Shown here piece by piece: positions 53,301 to 62,335 of a DNA stretch of 64,000 nucleotides. Under the pieces are notes generated by a model, which worked only from the letters and a program-made list of their open reading frames with translations, was not told the DNA's origin and did not search any database. Made by a program: the position numbers and the translations under genes. Source of the stretch: JAAURB01 sp049647265 (GTDB taxonomy: Bacteria > Cyanobacteriota > Cyanobacteriia > Cyanobacteriales > Microcoleaceae); NCBI GenBank assembly GCA_049647265.1, contig JBARXJ010000015.1:124001-188000 (forward strand). Direction: 5' to 3'. Numbering within the stretch: the first letter of the stretch is position 1; each line of letters begins with the position of its first letter.

Positions 53301-53320
53301 AAGTTGTGAAATAATAAATT

Positions 53321-54940
53321 TTATGTTTGATAATGATCGGATTCAATCTGACCAGAATCTAACTTAATAATTCGATCTGCTAAATGAAAATAGTGATCAT
53401 CATGACTGATGACAAACATCGTTTTACCTTGCTGCTTAAGTTCTTTCAGTAATTGAGTATAGAAAATCTCTCTAAAAATTGGATCTTGATCCGCTGCCCA
53501 TTCATCAAATAAATAAATCGGCCGATCTTCTAAATAAGCGGAGAGTAAAGCCAGTCGTTTCCGTTGACCCTGAGAAAGGGCGGTTGTTGAAAGTTTTCCC
53601 TCTTTTACTAATACTTTATGATCGAGTTCTAATTTTTTCAAATATTTCTGAGCTTGATGATCTAAGGTCAGATCCTCAGTACTAATTAAACGTTCAAATA
53701 AATAAAAGTCAGTAAAAACAACTGAAAAATACTGACGATACCATTCTCTATTCGTTTCTACAATAGGTTGATTATCTAACAATACTTGACCAGAATCTGG
53801 AAAATATAGCCCTGTAATTAACTTCGCTAAAGTGGATTTACCGCTACCATTTCCCCCCACAATAAACACTAATTCCCCAGATTTAAAAGTTAAATTAATC
53901 GGCCCTACTGTAAAAGGATGATCCCTATCTTCAGCCTGATAAGTATGAACAACCTTGTCAAATTTTAAAACCTGCCAGCTTTGTTGTGAAGGTTGCCGGA
54001 CGGGTGAATTAATCTCAGCTTGCTCTGTTAAAGTTAAGCCCATATCGTTGATTTTATTAATCGAAACATTGGCATTTGCTAAAGTAGGTAGCTGCTGAAT
54101 TAGATTGCTTAACGGCCCGGTTACATAAGTCAAGGTTAAAATATAAGCAGGTAAAATTGACTGAGCATCAGGTAGTATTTGAGGAATACCAAATAGCAGT
54201 AACCCAATCATTATAAAAAATAAGCTTTCAGCGCCCCCATTGGCAACCGCTGCAAATTTATTCGCTGTTTTTTGATACTGTTGTGAAGCCTTTGCACTGG
54301 CACCGAGATCTTCTTCAAAAAAGATTTGTCGCCGTTGAGAATGTAGCTTTAATTGTTTAATTCCTTCGGTAATACTCCGAAAGTGCTGATATAATTGATC
54401 GATCTCTTTGCGGGATAACTTAATATAGCGATAAGCATAATTAATTAAGGTTTGAACTAAAGCAATTGCTGCAATTAAAAAGATGACTACTGATACAAAT
54501 ACCCAGCCGGAAAGCCAACCTAAATAAATTAAGCATCCTGCGACAACTGCTAAATTAATACAGATAAAAGGGATAGAAAAGACTATATTTGAAATCGTTT
54601 CTACATCCTTTGTTAAGACGGCTAAAAGTTGATCTGGCCCGAGATCTTCTAATTGTTGAAGTGGGGCAGCTAATATTTGCTGACTCAGGCGTAAGCGTAA
54701 CTGATAAACGGCATTCTGCGCTAAGTCAATGAGGACAAATTGTGACAAGATACCACTGATTAAAGCAAGAATTGCTAATCCAACAAATGGTAAAATCATT
54801 GATTGGGGTGAATTTTGATTAATAGCGGTATTAATTAGGGCAATTAAACGCGCATTACAACCCCCACTAACCAAACCTGCAAGGATAGCAACTATGCCAC
54901 TGACCCAGGAGGCTTTAATTAATAGCCAAATGATCTTCAT
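53321..54940 (-). CDS. ABC exporter of the cyclic peptide/siderophore type (SyrD/PvdE-like)
   Basis: This 539-residue fused exporter has a transmembrane domain with six helices (about residues 1-310) and a nucleotide-binding domain (about 335-539). Walker A is VGGNGSGKSTLAK at about 363. The signature is LSQGQRKRLALL, Walker B is PIYLFDEWAAD, and the switch His is in FVISHDDHYF. The overall layout fits the cyclic peptide exporter family (TIGR01194-like), usually found with non-ribosomal peptide or siderophore clusters. No NRPS or RiPP gene is present nearby, so the cargo is unknown. Confidence 0.85.
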   Translation of the reverse strand: MKIIWLLIKASWVSGIVAILAGLVSGGCNARLIALINTAINQNSPQSMILPFVGLAILALISGILSQFVLIDLAQNAVYQLRLRLSQQILAAPLQQLEDLGPDQLLAVLTKDVETISNIVFSIPFICINLAVVAGCLIYLGWLSGWVFVSVVIFLIAAIALVQTLINYAYRYIKLSRKEIDQLYQHFRSITEGIKQLKLHSQRRQIFFEEDLGASAKASQQYQKTANKFAAVANGGAESLFFIMIGLLLFGIPQILPDAQSILPAYILTLTYVTGPLSNLIQQLPTLANANVSINKINDMGLTLTEQAEINSPVRQPSQQSWQVLKFDKVVHTYQAEDRDHPFTVGPINLTFKSGELVFIVGGNGSGKSTLAKLITGLYFPDSGQVLLDNQPIVETNREWYRQYFSVVFTDFYLFERLISTEDLTLDHQAQKYLKKLELDHKVLVKEGKLSTTALSQGQRKRLALLSAYLEDRPIYLFDEWAADQDPIFREIFYTQLLKELKQQGKTMFVISHDDHYFHLADRIIKLDSGQIESDHYQT

Positions 54941-55136
54941 GTCACTTTTTATCTTTTAACTAACAATTTTATTGTAGCTTAAATAATTGCCTATTTACGA
55001 GATTCACAAGCGATGAAAAGAATGACTCAATTAATTTGATTTATCAGTAAACATTTAACGCTAATTAACCCATTTATATATAGATTCAATAGTTTTTGAA
55101 GCTAGATTCGTCAAAATAAATGAATCTATTTTAAGA

Positions 55137-56525
55137 TTATTGCAGAGATAACTTAACCATAAAAAAACCATCCATATTGTGCAGATGGGGCCAAACTTTT
55201 ATCCAGCCTTCGGGTTGTGTCCAAGGTGATAACTGTTGCGGGGGTTGCTGTATTTTCCACTCTGAATGATTCGTTAAAAAAGACTGAATTACAGCTTCAT
55301 TTTCTAACGGATAAAGGGTACAGGTTGCATAAACTAAACAGCCTCCTGGCTTTACCCATTTTGCAACGATTTCTAATAGTTCTGATTGTAGTTTTGAGAG
55401 AGTTTGAATATTCTCTAATGTTTGTCGCCAACGCGCATCTGCTCGCCGATGTAACGTCCCTAAACCAGAGCAAGGCGCATCTAATAAGACTCGATCTGCG
55501 ATTTGATTATACTCAGTACATTCACGAATATCAACCGCTTTAATTTCAATTGAATTGAGTTGTAAACGATCAATACTTTGTTGTAGTTTTTTTAAGCGTG
55601 ATTTGACCTTATCTAACCCTAAAACTTTACCTGTATCTTGGATTAATTCTGCAATATGAGTTGTTTTTCCACCGGGTGCAGCACAAGCATCAATAATTAA
55701 TTCTCCGGGTTGCGGATCGAGTAAATGACTGACTAATTGAGCGCTACTATCTTGTACTGTCCACCAACCTTGATTATATCCAGGTAATTTTTGAATTTGA
55801 CCTGCACTCTGATTTAATCTGATCGCTTGCGGAATATTAGTGATTGAACTAATAGCAATTTCTTGAGATTGAAACCCATTTTTAACTTCTTCTAGGGTGG
55901 TTTTCAGCGGATTGATTCGCAAATTCATTGTCGGAGATTGATTAAACCATTGACAGAGTTTTTCTGTGTCTTCAGCGCCTAATTCTTCTATCCAAAATTG
56001 AACAATCCAATCCGGAAAACTATACAATATTCCTAAGCGTTGAATGGGATTTTGAGGTAAATTGAGTAACGTTTCTAAAATCGTAACAGGATTAATTGAA
56101 TTAGAATCATTCGTTGCGTTGGGATATTGAGATTCTAATTGCCGTAAATATTGCCGCAATACGCCATTCACCACCCCTTTTAACCCAGATAAACCATTTT
56201 CTTTTGCCAATTCAACACTGGTATTAACTGCTGCTGAAGCTGGGATTTGATTGAGATAACAAAGCTGGTATAATCCAATATGAAGGATAATTCGTAAAGC
56301 TGGAGGCTGTTGGTTTGAGGTCTTTTTACCCAGTTGGTCAATTAAAGCATCTAGCGATCGCCGCCTGCGAATACATCCATAAACCAGTTCAGTTGCCAGT
56401 CGCCGATCTGCCCCTCCAAGCTCTGACTTGCTCATGTTCTGGTTGAAAACAACATCGACAAGCTGACCAATCGATTCTAAGTTCCGTAGGGTTAAGAATG
56501 TAATTTGACGCGGATTATTTTTCAC
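55137..56525 (-). CDS. rsmB: 16S rRNA (cytosine-967 C5) methyltransferase
   Basis: RsmB/Sun methylates C967 of 16S rRNA with S-adenosylmethionine. Residues about 1-140 form the NusB-like RNA-binding domain. The catalytic domain (about 165-462) has motif I in DACAAPGGKTTHIAE, motif IV with C352 (LLDAPCSGLGTLHRR) and motif VI with C402 (YATCTLYPLENE); the latter is the catalytic nucleophile. Length is normal. A single gene, divergent from the cyclase that follows. Confidence 0.95.
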   Translation of the reverse strand: MKNNPRQITFLTLRNLESIGQLVDVVFNQNMSKSELGGADRRLATELVYGCIRRRRSLDALIDQLGKKTSNQQPPALRIILHIGLYQLCYLNQIPASAAVNTSVELAKENGLSGLKGVVNGVLRQYLRQLESQYPNATNDSNSINPVTILETLLNLPQNPIQRLGILYSFPDWIVQFWIEELGAEDTEKLCQWFNQSPTMNLRINPLKTTLEEVKNGFQSQEIAISSITNIPQAIRLNQSAGQIQKLPGYNQGWWTVQDSSAQLVSHLLDPQPGELIIDACAAPGGKTTHIAELIQDTGKVLGLDKVKSRLKKLQQSIDRLQLNSIEIKAVDIRECTEYNQIADRVLLDAPCSGLGTLHRRADARWRQTLENIQTLSKLQSELLEIVAKWVKPGGCLVYATCTLYPLENEAVIQSFLTNHSEWKIQQPPQQLSPWTQPEGWIKVWPHLHNMDGFFMVKLSLQ

Positions 56526-56737
56526 AATAATTGTACAATAAAGATCTAATCACCCGAGCGTAACAGATATGAACTTTTTTCACACTTGCTACAACTGATT
56601 GATAAAAAACATCGGAGACACTGGAAATGAGGAGATCGATCCGTCGTAAAAATTTTTATATTTCATAGAAAATTTAAATCGATTGACTTCAAAACTCCAA
56701 TCGGTTTCACTTAAATTAATCAATAGGATCTGTCGTG

Positions 56738-58060
56738 ATGTCAAGCGTTCAAAATCAGCAAGAACGAGATCGGTCTTTGATTCATCAATTAAAGTCCCTT
56801 TTCCGCACTCCAGACTTATCTGAATATAGCAGTTATGAAGCTTGGCAACATCGATTTGTGTTTCAACGTCTAACTTTAGGTTTCGGACTCGCAATTTTAG
56901 CCTACTTAACATTTATTTTACTACAATTTAATAGTTTTCTGTTCAATTTAGCAGAATTCAGACCCACTTGGTTAATCACACAAATTATTGTAGAACTTTG
57001 TCTATTTATGGGTCTAGGTTTACTACAAACCTCATGGGGACAGCAGTATTTAGGGGTGATGTTTTTATTGCTCTCTTGGGTAGTTAATCTCAGTCCACAA
57101 ATTCGATTAAATCTGAGTGGTTTGGCTGAAGCTGCAATTATTGAATGGCCTTTAATGTTTTTTTCTCAAGCTACATTAATTCCGGTTCGTTGGCAATTTC
57201 ATCTCATCTCTCAACTCGGGGTTTTATTTTACTATTTAGGCAGTCAACACCTATTTAATTTAACCATTAAACGTCCGGCTGCGTGGATGAGTGAAGATTT
57301 TTTATTACTTTATCTCTTTTGGATTGGTTTTATTAGTTGTCTGTCTGTTTATCTTTATGAACGCTTAGCACGAACAGAATTTAGAACTCGTCATGCTTTA
57401 AACGAAGCCTACAAACAGCTACAAGTCGAACAGCAACGCTCAGAAAATTTACTACTGAATATTTTACCATTCCCGATTGTTCAGCGCTTAAAAAAACAAC
57501 CCACAACCATTGCCGATAGCTTTACGAATGCGGCAGTTTTATTTGGTGATATTGTCGGATTTACAGAACTCTCCGGTCAGATTCCCCCAGCGGAATTGGT
57601 GCAAATGCTGAATCAAATTTTTTCTGAATTCGATCATTTAGCAGATCAACATGGCTTAGAAAAAATTAAGACAATTGGGGATGCTTATATGGTGGTTTCG
57701 GGTTTACCTGTTCCTTGTCATGATTATGCCGAAGCGATTGCGGATATGGCATTGGATATGCGGCTGACATTAGACGAATTTAATCAAGAAACCGGACAGC
57801 ATTTCCAGATGAGAATTGGAATCGCGACTGGGCCAGTCATTGCTGGAGTGATTGGTTTGAAAAAGTTTATTTATGACCTTTGGGGAGATACGGTTAATAT
57901 TGCCAGTCGCATGGAATCCCACGGGATCGCCAATGAAATTCAAGTCACAGAAAAAACATATAATATTTTAAGACATGAATATTCGTTTCAACAGCGTGGC
58001 TTGATTACCATCAAAGGAAAAGGAGAGATGATGACCTATTTATTAAAAAGTAAGAAATAA
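56738..58060 (+). CDS. Membrane adenylate cyclase (class III)
   Basis: This is a 440-residue cyclase. Residues about 35-220 include about six membrane helices (YLTFILLQFN..., FLLLYLFWIGFISCLSV). A short coiled signalling helix leads to the class III catalytic domain about 255-430, with LFGDIVGFTELS (metal Asp), IKTIGDAYMVV (second Asp and substrate Lys) and YDLWGDTVNIASRM. The Lys and Asp specificity residues favour ATP over GTP, so the product is probably cAMP. The start is the ATG at 56738 with AGGA nine bases upstream; a GTG three bases earlier is equivalent. It may be bicistronic with the response regulator about 200 bp downstream, but no support exists. Confidence 0.88.
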   Translation: MSSVQNQQERDRSLIHQLKSLFRTPDLSEYSSYEAWQHRFVFQRLTLGFGLAILAYLTFILLQFNSFLFNLAEFRPTWLITQIIVELCLFMGLGLLQTSWGQQYLGVMFLLLSWVVNLSPQIRLNLSGLAEAAIIEWPLMFFSQATLIPVRWQFHLISQLGVLFYYLGSQHLFNLTIKRPAAWMSEDFLLLYLFWIGFISCLSVYLYERLARTEFRTRHALNEAYKQLQVEQQRSENLLLNILPFPIVQRLKKQPTTIADSFTNAAVLFGDIVGFTELSGQIPPAELVQMLNQIFSEFDHLADQHGLEKIKTIGDAYMVVSGLPVPCHDYAEAIADMALDMRLTLDEFNQETGQHFQMRIGIATGPVIAGVIGLKKFIYDLWGDTVNIASRMESHGIANEIQVTEKTYNILRHEYSFQQRGLITIKGKGEMMTYLLKSKK

Positions 58061-58264
58061 AACATCAGTTGATGGCTGACTTGCGTGACTCTCGTAGGGA
58101 CGAATATTTGGAAGAGCAAATCTTTGAATCAACTGCTGAGTGGACTGGGACATCGGGAAAAGTCCATGTATTAATTAAAATAAAATACAAATCAGGATTC
58201 GGTTAGCTTGCAGGAGAATATGTAAGTGTTGGGAAATTTCATAACGATTGGGAGAGACAAACAC

Positions 58265-58960
58265 ATGAGTATATTTCCACAAGTTCATCTGGCTTCAATT
58301 CTGATCGTCGAAGCAGACGAGTTACTCGCTCAACACGTTAGCTTAGACTTAGAGGAAGCCGGCTACTATCCCGTCGTTGCTCACAATAGCACGATTGCTT
58401 TACATCAAATTGCTGAACTTCAGCCTGCCTTAATTGTGGTGGATCGGGTGTTAGGGGGAGAGTCGGGATTGAATTTTTGTCGCCACTTGAGAAATCAAGG
58501 ACACAAAACGCCACTGCTTGTGTTTATGTCTCGTGATAGCGTTGAAGATCGGGTGGCTTGTTTAGAATCCGGTGCAGATGACTATTTTGTTAAACCCTAT
58601 CGGACAGAAAGCTTTTTACAACAGGTACAATTGTATCTCCAACCCGATCAAAGCAATCGTCAACAACTGCGGTTTAGTGATCTCGTCTTGGATTTAAGCA
58701 CTCGCCGCGTCTTACGCAATGGCCGTACGATTGAGTTAACGATGAAGGAGTTTGAATTACTTAAATATATGATGGAAAATCCCCGAGAAGTTCTGACGCG
58801 AGAACAAATTTTAGAGAATGTTTGGGGATATGATTTTCTCGGAGAATCGAATGTAATTGAAGTGTATATTCGTTATCTACGACTGAAAATTGAGGAAGAA
58901 GGGGAAAAACGACTGATTCAAACGGTGCGGGGTGTGGGTTATGTTTTACGAGATCCTTAA
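58265..58960 (+). CDS. OmpR-family response regulator, possibly NblR-like
   Basis: This is a 231-residue regulator with an N-terminal receiver and C-terminal winged-helix DNA-binding domain (LTMKEFELLKYMMENP ... IRYLRLKI ... VRGVGYVLRDP). The phosphoacceptor Asp is in LIVVDRVLGGESG, the switch Ser in FMSRDSVEDR and the Lys in YFVKPYRTE. The acidic pocket is changed: ILIVEADELL has Ala where Asp is usual. This and the ASILIVEADELLAQHVSLDL start resemble what I recall of NblR, the regulator of phycobilisome degradation on nutrient stress; this is a suggestion only. The start is the ATG at 58265. Confidence 0.8.
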   Translation: MSIFPQVHLASILIVEADELLAQHVSLDLEEAGYYPVVAHNSTIALHQIAELQPALIVVDRVLGGESGLNFCRHLRNQGHKTPLLVFMSRDSVEDRVACLESGADDYFVKPYRTESFLQQVQLYLQPDQSNRQQLRFSDLVLDLSTRRVLRNGRTIELTMKEFELLKYMMENPREVLTREQILENVWGYDFLGESNVIEVYIRYLRLKIEEEGEKRLIQTVRGVGYVLRDP

Positions 58961-59046
58961 AACATTTGATTTATGTTTTCACATTTTTATTGTCAATTTT
59001 AGCCCCGCGTAACGCTATAATAACGGCTGATTTACTTTCTTAGGCT

Positions 59047-59577
59047 ATGGCTCAGATCGTTGAACGCTTAGCAGTGACGGGGTGCAGTCTTGTTGTCTTA
59101 GGAATGGGTTTATTATCAATCCCTAACTCGACAAAAGTACAGGCTGTTGTACCTCCTCAGCTCGCTCAAACCCATTCCTCAGAAGCGAAAGGTCAAATGT
59201 TACCCATTACTGCTCAAGCCATGATAGGCTCACAACTGATTCAGCTTGAGGTGGCTCAAACTCCCCAACAACAAGCAATGGGACTGATGTTTAGAACGTC
59301 CTTGTCTCCCAGTCGGGGGATGTTGTTTTCGTTTCAACAGCCTCGAGTGGTGGGCTTCTGGATGAAAAATTGTAAGATTTCTTTAGATATGATCTTTCTC
59401 CGCGATGGGGTGGTGCAAAGGATTGAAGGTTCGGCTCCCCCTTGTACTTCAGAACCCTGTCCCAGCTACAGCTCAGGTGTACCAGTGGATCAAGTGATTG
59501 AACTGCGAGGCGGACGAGCCAAAGAACTGGGAGTCAAAGCTGGCGATCGCATCGTGATTCAGTCTGTATCTGAATAA
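59047..59577 (+). CDS. DUF192 secreted protein
   Basis: This is a 176-residue exported protein. An N-terminal signal (VTGCSLVVLGMGLLSIP) precedes the DUF192 domain (about residues 55-175), marked by VEVAQT-like LEVAQTPQQQAMGLMFRTSL, GMLFSF, FWMKNCKISLDMIFL and GRAKELGVKAGDRI. The domain is a small beta barrel of unknown function that is found in periplasmic proteins. A Cys at residue about 14 (TGCS) could be a lipobox cysteine. It stands alone, 86 bp after the response regulator. Confidence 0.85.
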   Translation: MAQIVERLAVTGCSLVVLGMGLLSIPNSTKVQAVVPPQLAQTHSSEAKGQMLPITAQAMIGSQLIQLEVAQTPQQQAMGLMFRTSLSPSRGMLFSFQQPRVVGFWMKNCKISLDMIFLRDGVVQRIEGSAPPCTSEPCPSYSSGVPVDQVIELRGGRAKELGVKAGDRIVIQSVSE

Positions 59578-60259
59578 TTTTTACAAAACTTTGCAAAACA
59601 TTAAGAAATTTATTAAAATTCTCATACTGAGGGATACACAAATTACCAAAAGTTTGTTAGGCTATCAATCCTAGTGGCATGAATTTAAATTCAGCAATAG
59701 ATTGGTGTGAGATTAGAGTGAGTTCGTAATGGTTCTTAAGATCAAACATTTGATCCGCTGTAACAGCAACGCCAGAGTTCATCAAGTCGGAGTGAGGTCT
59801 CGATCGCGGCCTGACCCCGAAGGATAAGGGATCGGATTTGCGGCGCAATTTCTCTTTCTTTTGACTTGTATCAGTCTCTACCTAGAAACAGATTCAGCTT
59901 GCCCCGCCCCCTGCTATCTTAGTGATTAACTTGACTCGTCCAATCGTAAAGGTTCTGACAGTCGCGAACAGTAGCGAACAGTATTATCAATCTTACTGCT
60001 TTACTGTTAACAACTTTCGATGTAAACCTCTACAGCAAAAAAATTGTTCTCCGGAAGAGACAGCAACCTCTAATTAGATCTCGGAACAATTGAAATGCCT
60101 AGGCAAATCGTCTTCGTTGCTCATCGGTCGGGACTGAACGCGACCAGTTTGCTGCTGGAATCATTCCTGTAGACAGATCAAAATCTGGCTCATAGCTAAT
60201 TTTTTAGTAGCCGCTGATATTACACAATGGTGTCCAACCCCAAGGAGGTGAACCCAATC
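59578..60259. other. 682-bp gap with possible structured leader or RNA
   Basis: No gene is found. At 60042-60049 and 60084-60091, 8-bp arms AATTGTTC/GAACAATT enclose 34 bases containing a small inner hairpin AGAG/CTCT. GCGAACAGTA occurs twice in tandem at 59964-59983. A GC-richer stretch about 59760-59850 could fold but shows no known RNA signature. The right end carries AAGGAGGTG, the ribosome binding site of the next gene. Confidence 0.35.
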
Positions 60260-60487
60260 ATGACACCGATTACCTATTCTCAATTTATTCGGTTTTTACA
60301 AGAAGAATTATCGATTTCTCCTGCTTCAATTGCGTTCGCGCAAAAGACTCAAGATTCGATGAATTCACTGTACGAAACATACAAATATTTCGATCCCAAT
60401 CCCTTATCCATGACGTTATGGCAATATGGATTAGTGACATTGGAACAATTAGACAAAATATTCGATTGGTTAAAAACAGCCTATTGA
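60260..60487 (+). CDS. DUF2949 protein
   Basis: This 75-residue cyanobacterial protein of unknown function resembles DUF2949: FIRFLQEELSISPASIAFA at the start and LSMTLWQYGLVTLEQLDKIFDWL at the end. The ATG at 60260 is set by AAGGAGGTGAA eight bases upstream; an in-frame ATG at 60227 lies 5' of that sequence and is unlikely. It is helical and soluble. The long leader upstream hints at post-transcriptional control. Confidence 0.8.
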   Translation: MTPITYSQFIRFLQEELSISPASIAFAQKTQDSMNSLYETYKYFDPNPLSMTLWQYGLVTLEQLDKIFDWLKTAY

Positions 60488-60577
60488 AGTGGGATGAAGA
60501 AGACAGAATGGATAGAAGTATGATCAACTTTCCTTTCCGGTTCTTCATCCTTTTTAGTGGTGGTGGTTTCTGGTAAC

Positions 60578-61732
60578 TTAAGATTGCGCTAACAGTCGAG
60601 TAATAGCCGCTACACCAGCCCCAGGAGTAGCCCCTTCATAGCCTAACTCCCGTAAGCTGGCTTCTAAAGCCGTAATTGCGGTTAGGACATCTCGTTCGCT
60701 GACAAACCCCAAATGACCAATCCGAAAGATTTTACCTTTGAGATGATCTTGTCCGCCGGCTAAAGCAATATCAAACTGCTTTTTCATTACACTACGAATT
60801 TGTTCCGCTTCAACCGCCTGTGGATGAACGGCTGTCACCGCATTACTGGCATATTCATCTGAGGCAAATAAAGGTAAATTCAACGCTGCTACTGCCGCGC
60901 GAGTCATTTTCGTCAAGCGTTGATGACGGGCAAACAGATTGTCTAACCCCTCTTTTTTCATCATTCTTAAAGTGGCTTGCAGGGCAAAAAATAAGTTCAC
61001 CGGGGGAGTAAAGGGATTACTATCTTTTGCCGCCGCTTTGCGATACAAGCCTAAATCGAGATAATACCGAGGTAGATCGGCTGATTTATACGCTTCCCAG
61101 GCTTTCGGACTGACAGCCACAAATCCTAATCCTGGAGGTATCATATATCCTTTCTGAGACCCAGAAGCGACAACATCGAGTCCCCACTCATCAACCGGGA
61201 CGGAAGTCGCCCCCAAGCTGGTAACGGTATCAACCATAATTAACGCTTCACCATGGGCTTTAACATGGCGGTTAATGGTTTCAAGATCGTTTAATACCCC
61301 GGTGGAGGTTTCGCTGTGGGTGAGAATAACGGCTTTGATTTGTTTCTCGCTATCAGCTTCTAATTTTTCGCGAAATTCTTCTGGATCTAACGGTTGACCC
61401 CATTCGGCGGAAATCACCTCAACTTCTAAACCATAGGCTTTTGCCACTTCCACCCAGCGATCGCCAAACTTACCATTACACCCACATAAAACGCGATCGC
61501 CTCGGCTGAGGAAGTTAATCATCCCCGCTTCCATCGCCCCCGTCCCACTGGCGGTTAAAATCAGCACATCATTTTGGGTTTGGTGTAACCATTTTAGGTT
61601 TTCTGTCACCTCCGCCATAATTTGACTAAAATCACCGCTGCGGTGACCAATGGGGTGTTTTGCCATCGCCAGCAAAGCTTGTTCAGGAACCGGGGTTGGC
61701 CCTGGAATCATCAGCATTAATTTATCGTCCAT
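60578..61732 (-). CDS. Class V aminotransferase (alanine-glyoxylate type)
   Basis: This is a 384-residue PLP enzyme. It opens with LMIPGPTPVPEQALLAM, as in alanine/serine-glyoxylate aminotransferases. The PLP-binding Lys is in VVASGSQKGYMIPPG (residue about 195). GHRSGDF, ASGTGAMEAG and TSTGVLNDLE mark substrate and cofactor contacts. Homologues in cyanobacteria are sometimes misnamed soluble hydrogenase 42 kDa subunit. The likely role is photorespiratory glyoxylate transamination, by family. A single gene with folB next on the same strand about 115 bp away. Confidence 0.88.
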   Translation of the reverse strand: MDDKLMLMIPGPTPVPEQALLAMAKHPIGHRSGDFSQIMAEVTENLKWLHQTQNDVLILTASGTGAMEAGMINFLSRGDRVLCGCNGKFGDRWVEVAKAYGLEVEVISAEWGQPLDPEEFREKLEADSEKQIKAVILTHSETSTGVLNDLETINRHVKAHGEALIMVDTVTSLGATSVPVDEWGLDVVASGSQKGYMIPPGLGFVAVSPKAWEAYKSADLPRYYLDLGLYRKAAAKDSNPFTPPVNLFFALQATLRMMKKEGLDNLFARHQRLTKMTRAAVAALNLPLFASDEYASNAVTAVHPQAVEAEQIRSVMKKQFDIALAGGQDHLKGKIFRIGHLGFVSERDVLTAITALEASLRELGYEGATPGAGVAAITRLLAQS

Positions 61733-61847
61733 AGTATTCGAGGTAACAGATCTCTAGTATTTTATCAACGAACGATATGAAGGACTCGAATCTTTTCAGA
61801 TTGTTTAATGGTGTGGTTTTTTTGACTCTGGGTTGAATTTTGCACCG

Positions 61848-62213
61848 TTAAAGGTCTAACTTATTTTTCGTGATCTCAATTTGAATCGAACCGCTAAAAT
61901 CAGGAATAGGCGGCGTAAGTTTACGTAGCTGAACCGTTACCTGTTGCACTTTTGACTGTTGTAATAATGCTTCTGCAATATCATTGGTGAGTCGTTCTAC
62001 TAAAGCATATTTGCAGGTTTTGATTTTATTTTGAACCGTTTCGATGCAGGAGCGATAATCTACGGTATCTGCGATCGCATCACTGCTTCCTGCCGAGGAT
62101 AAATCCAGCCACAAAGTGACATTGACCTCAAACCATTGTCCTAACGTTTGTTCTTCCTTTAAATAACCGGTGTAACCGTAGCTGCGAATCCCCTGAATTT
62201 GAATTGAATCCAT
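61848..62213 (-). CDS. folB: Dihydroneopterin aldolase
   Basis: FolB cleaves dihydroneopterin in folate synthesis. The 121-residue length is normal. Recognisable are IQGIRSYGYTGYLKEEQTLGQWFEV (active-site Tyr and Glu), DTVDYRSCI and VERLTNDIAEALL. The catalytic Lys is expected in VQLRKLTPPIP. The ATG at 62213 lies about 50 bp upstream of the plus-strand tRNA gene, so the promoters are divergent. Confidence 0.92.
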   Translation of the reverse strand: MDSIQIQGIRSYGYTGYLKEEQTLGQWFEVNVTLWLDLSSAGSSDAIADTVDYRSCIETVQNKIKTCKYALVERLTNDIAEALLQQSKVQQVTVQLRKLTPPIPDFSGSIQIEITKNKLDL

Positions 62214-62242
62214 TTAACGGATCGGTTTGTGAAAGACTATGT

Positions 62243-62248
62243 TATAAT
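62243..62248 (+). promoter_or_regulatory. -10 box (TATAAT) of tRNA-Arg
   Basis: A perfect TATAAT lies about 15 bp before the mature tRNA 5' end. No good -35 is found at 17 bp spacing. Confidence 0.55.
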
Positions 62249-62262
62249 CTTACAACGAGTCA

Positions 62263-62335
62263 GGGCATGTAGCTCAGTGGATAGAGCATCAGATTCCGGT
62301 TCTGAGGGTCGGGGGTTCGAGTCCCTCCATGCTCG
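62263..62335 (+). tRNA. tRNA-Arg (CCG anticodon)
   Basis: A 73-nt cloverleaf: acceptor GGGCATG pairs with CATGCTC, with one G-U; D arm GCTCAGTGGATAGAGC; anticodon arm CAGA-TTCCGGT-TCTG with CCG at positions 34-36, reading CGG; T arm with GGTTCGAGTCC. The discriminator is G and CCA is not encoded. The 3' end directly abuts the stop codon of the minus-strand DUF3747 gene. Confidence 0.95.

Noticed and set aside
59657..59848. 63-codon minus-strand frame
   Set aside because: Low-quality composition, no ribosome binding site, sits in a gap.
59660..59900. Possible 6S or signal-recognition RNA
   Set aside because: None of the conserved loops or motifs of these RNAs could be found by eye.
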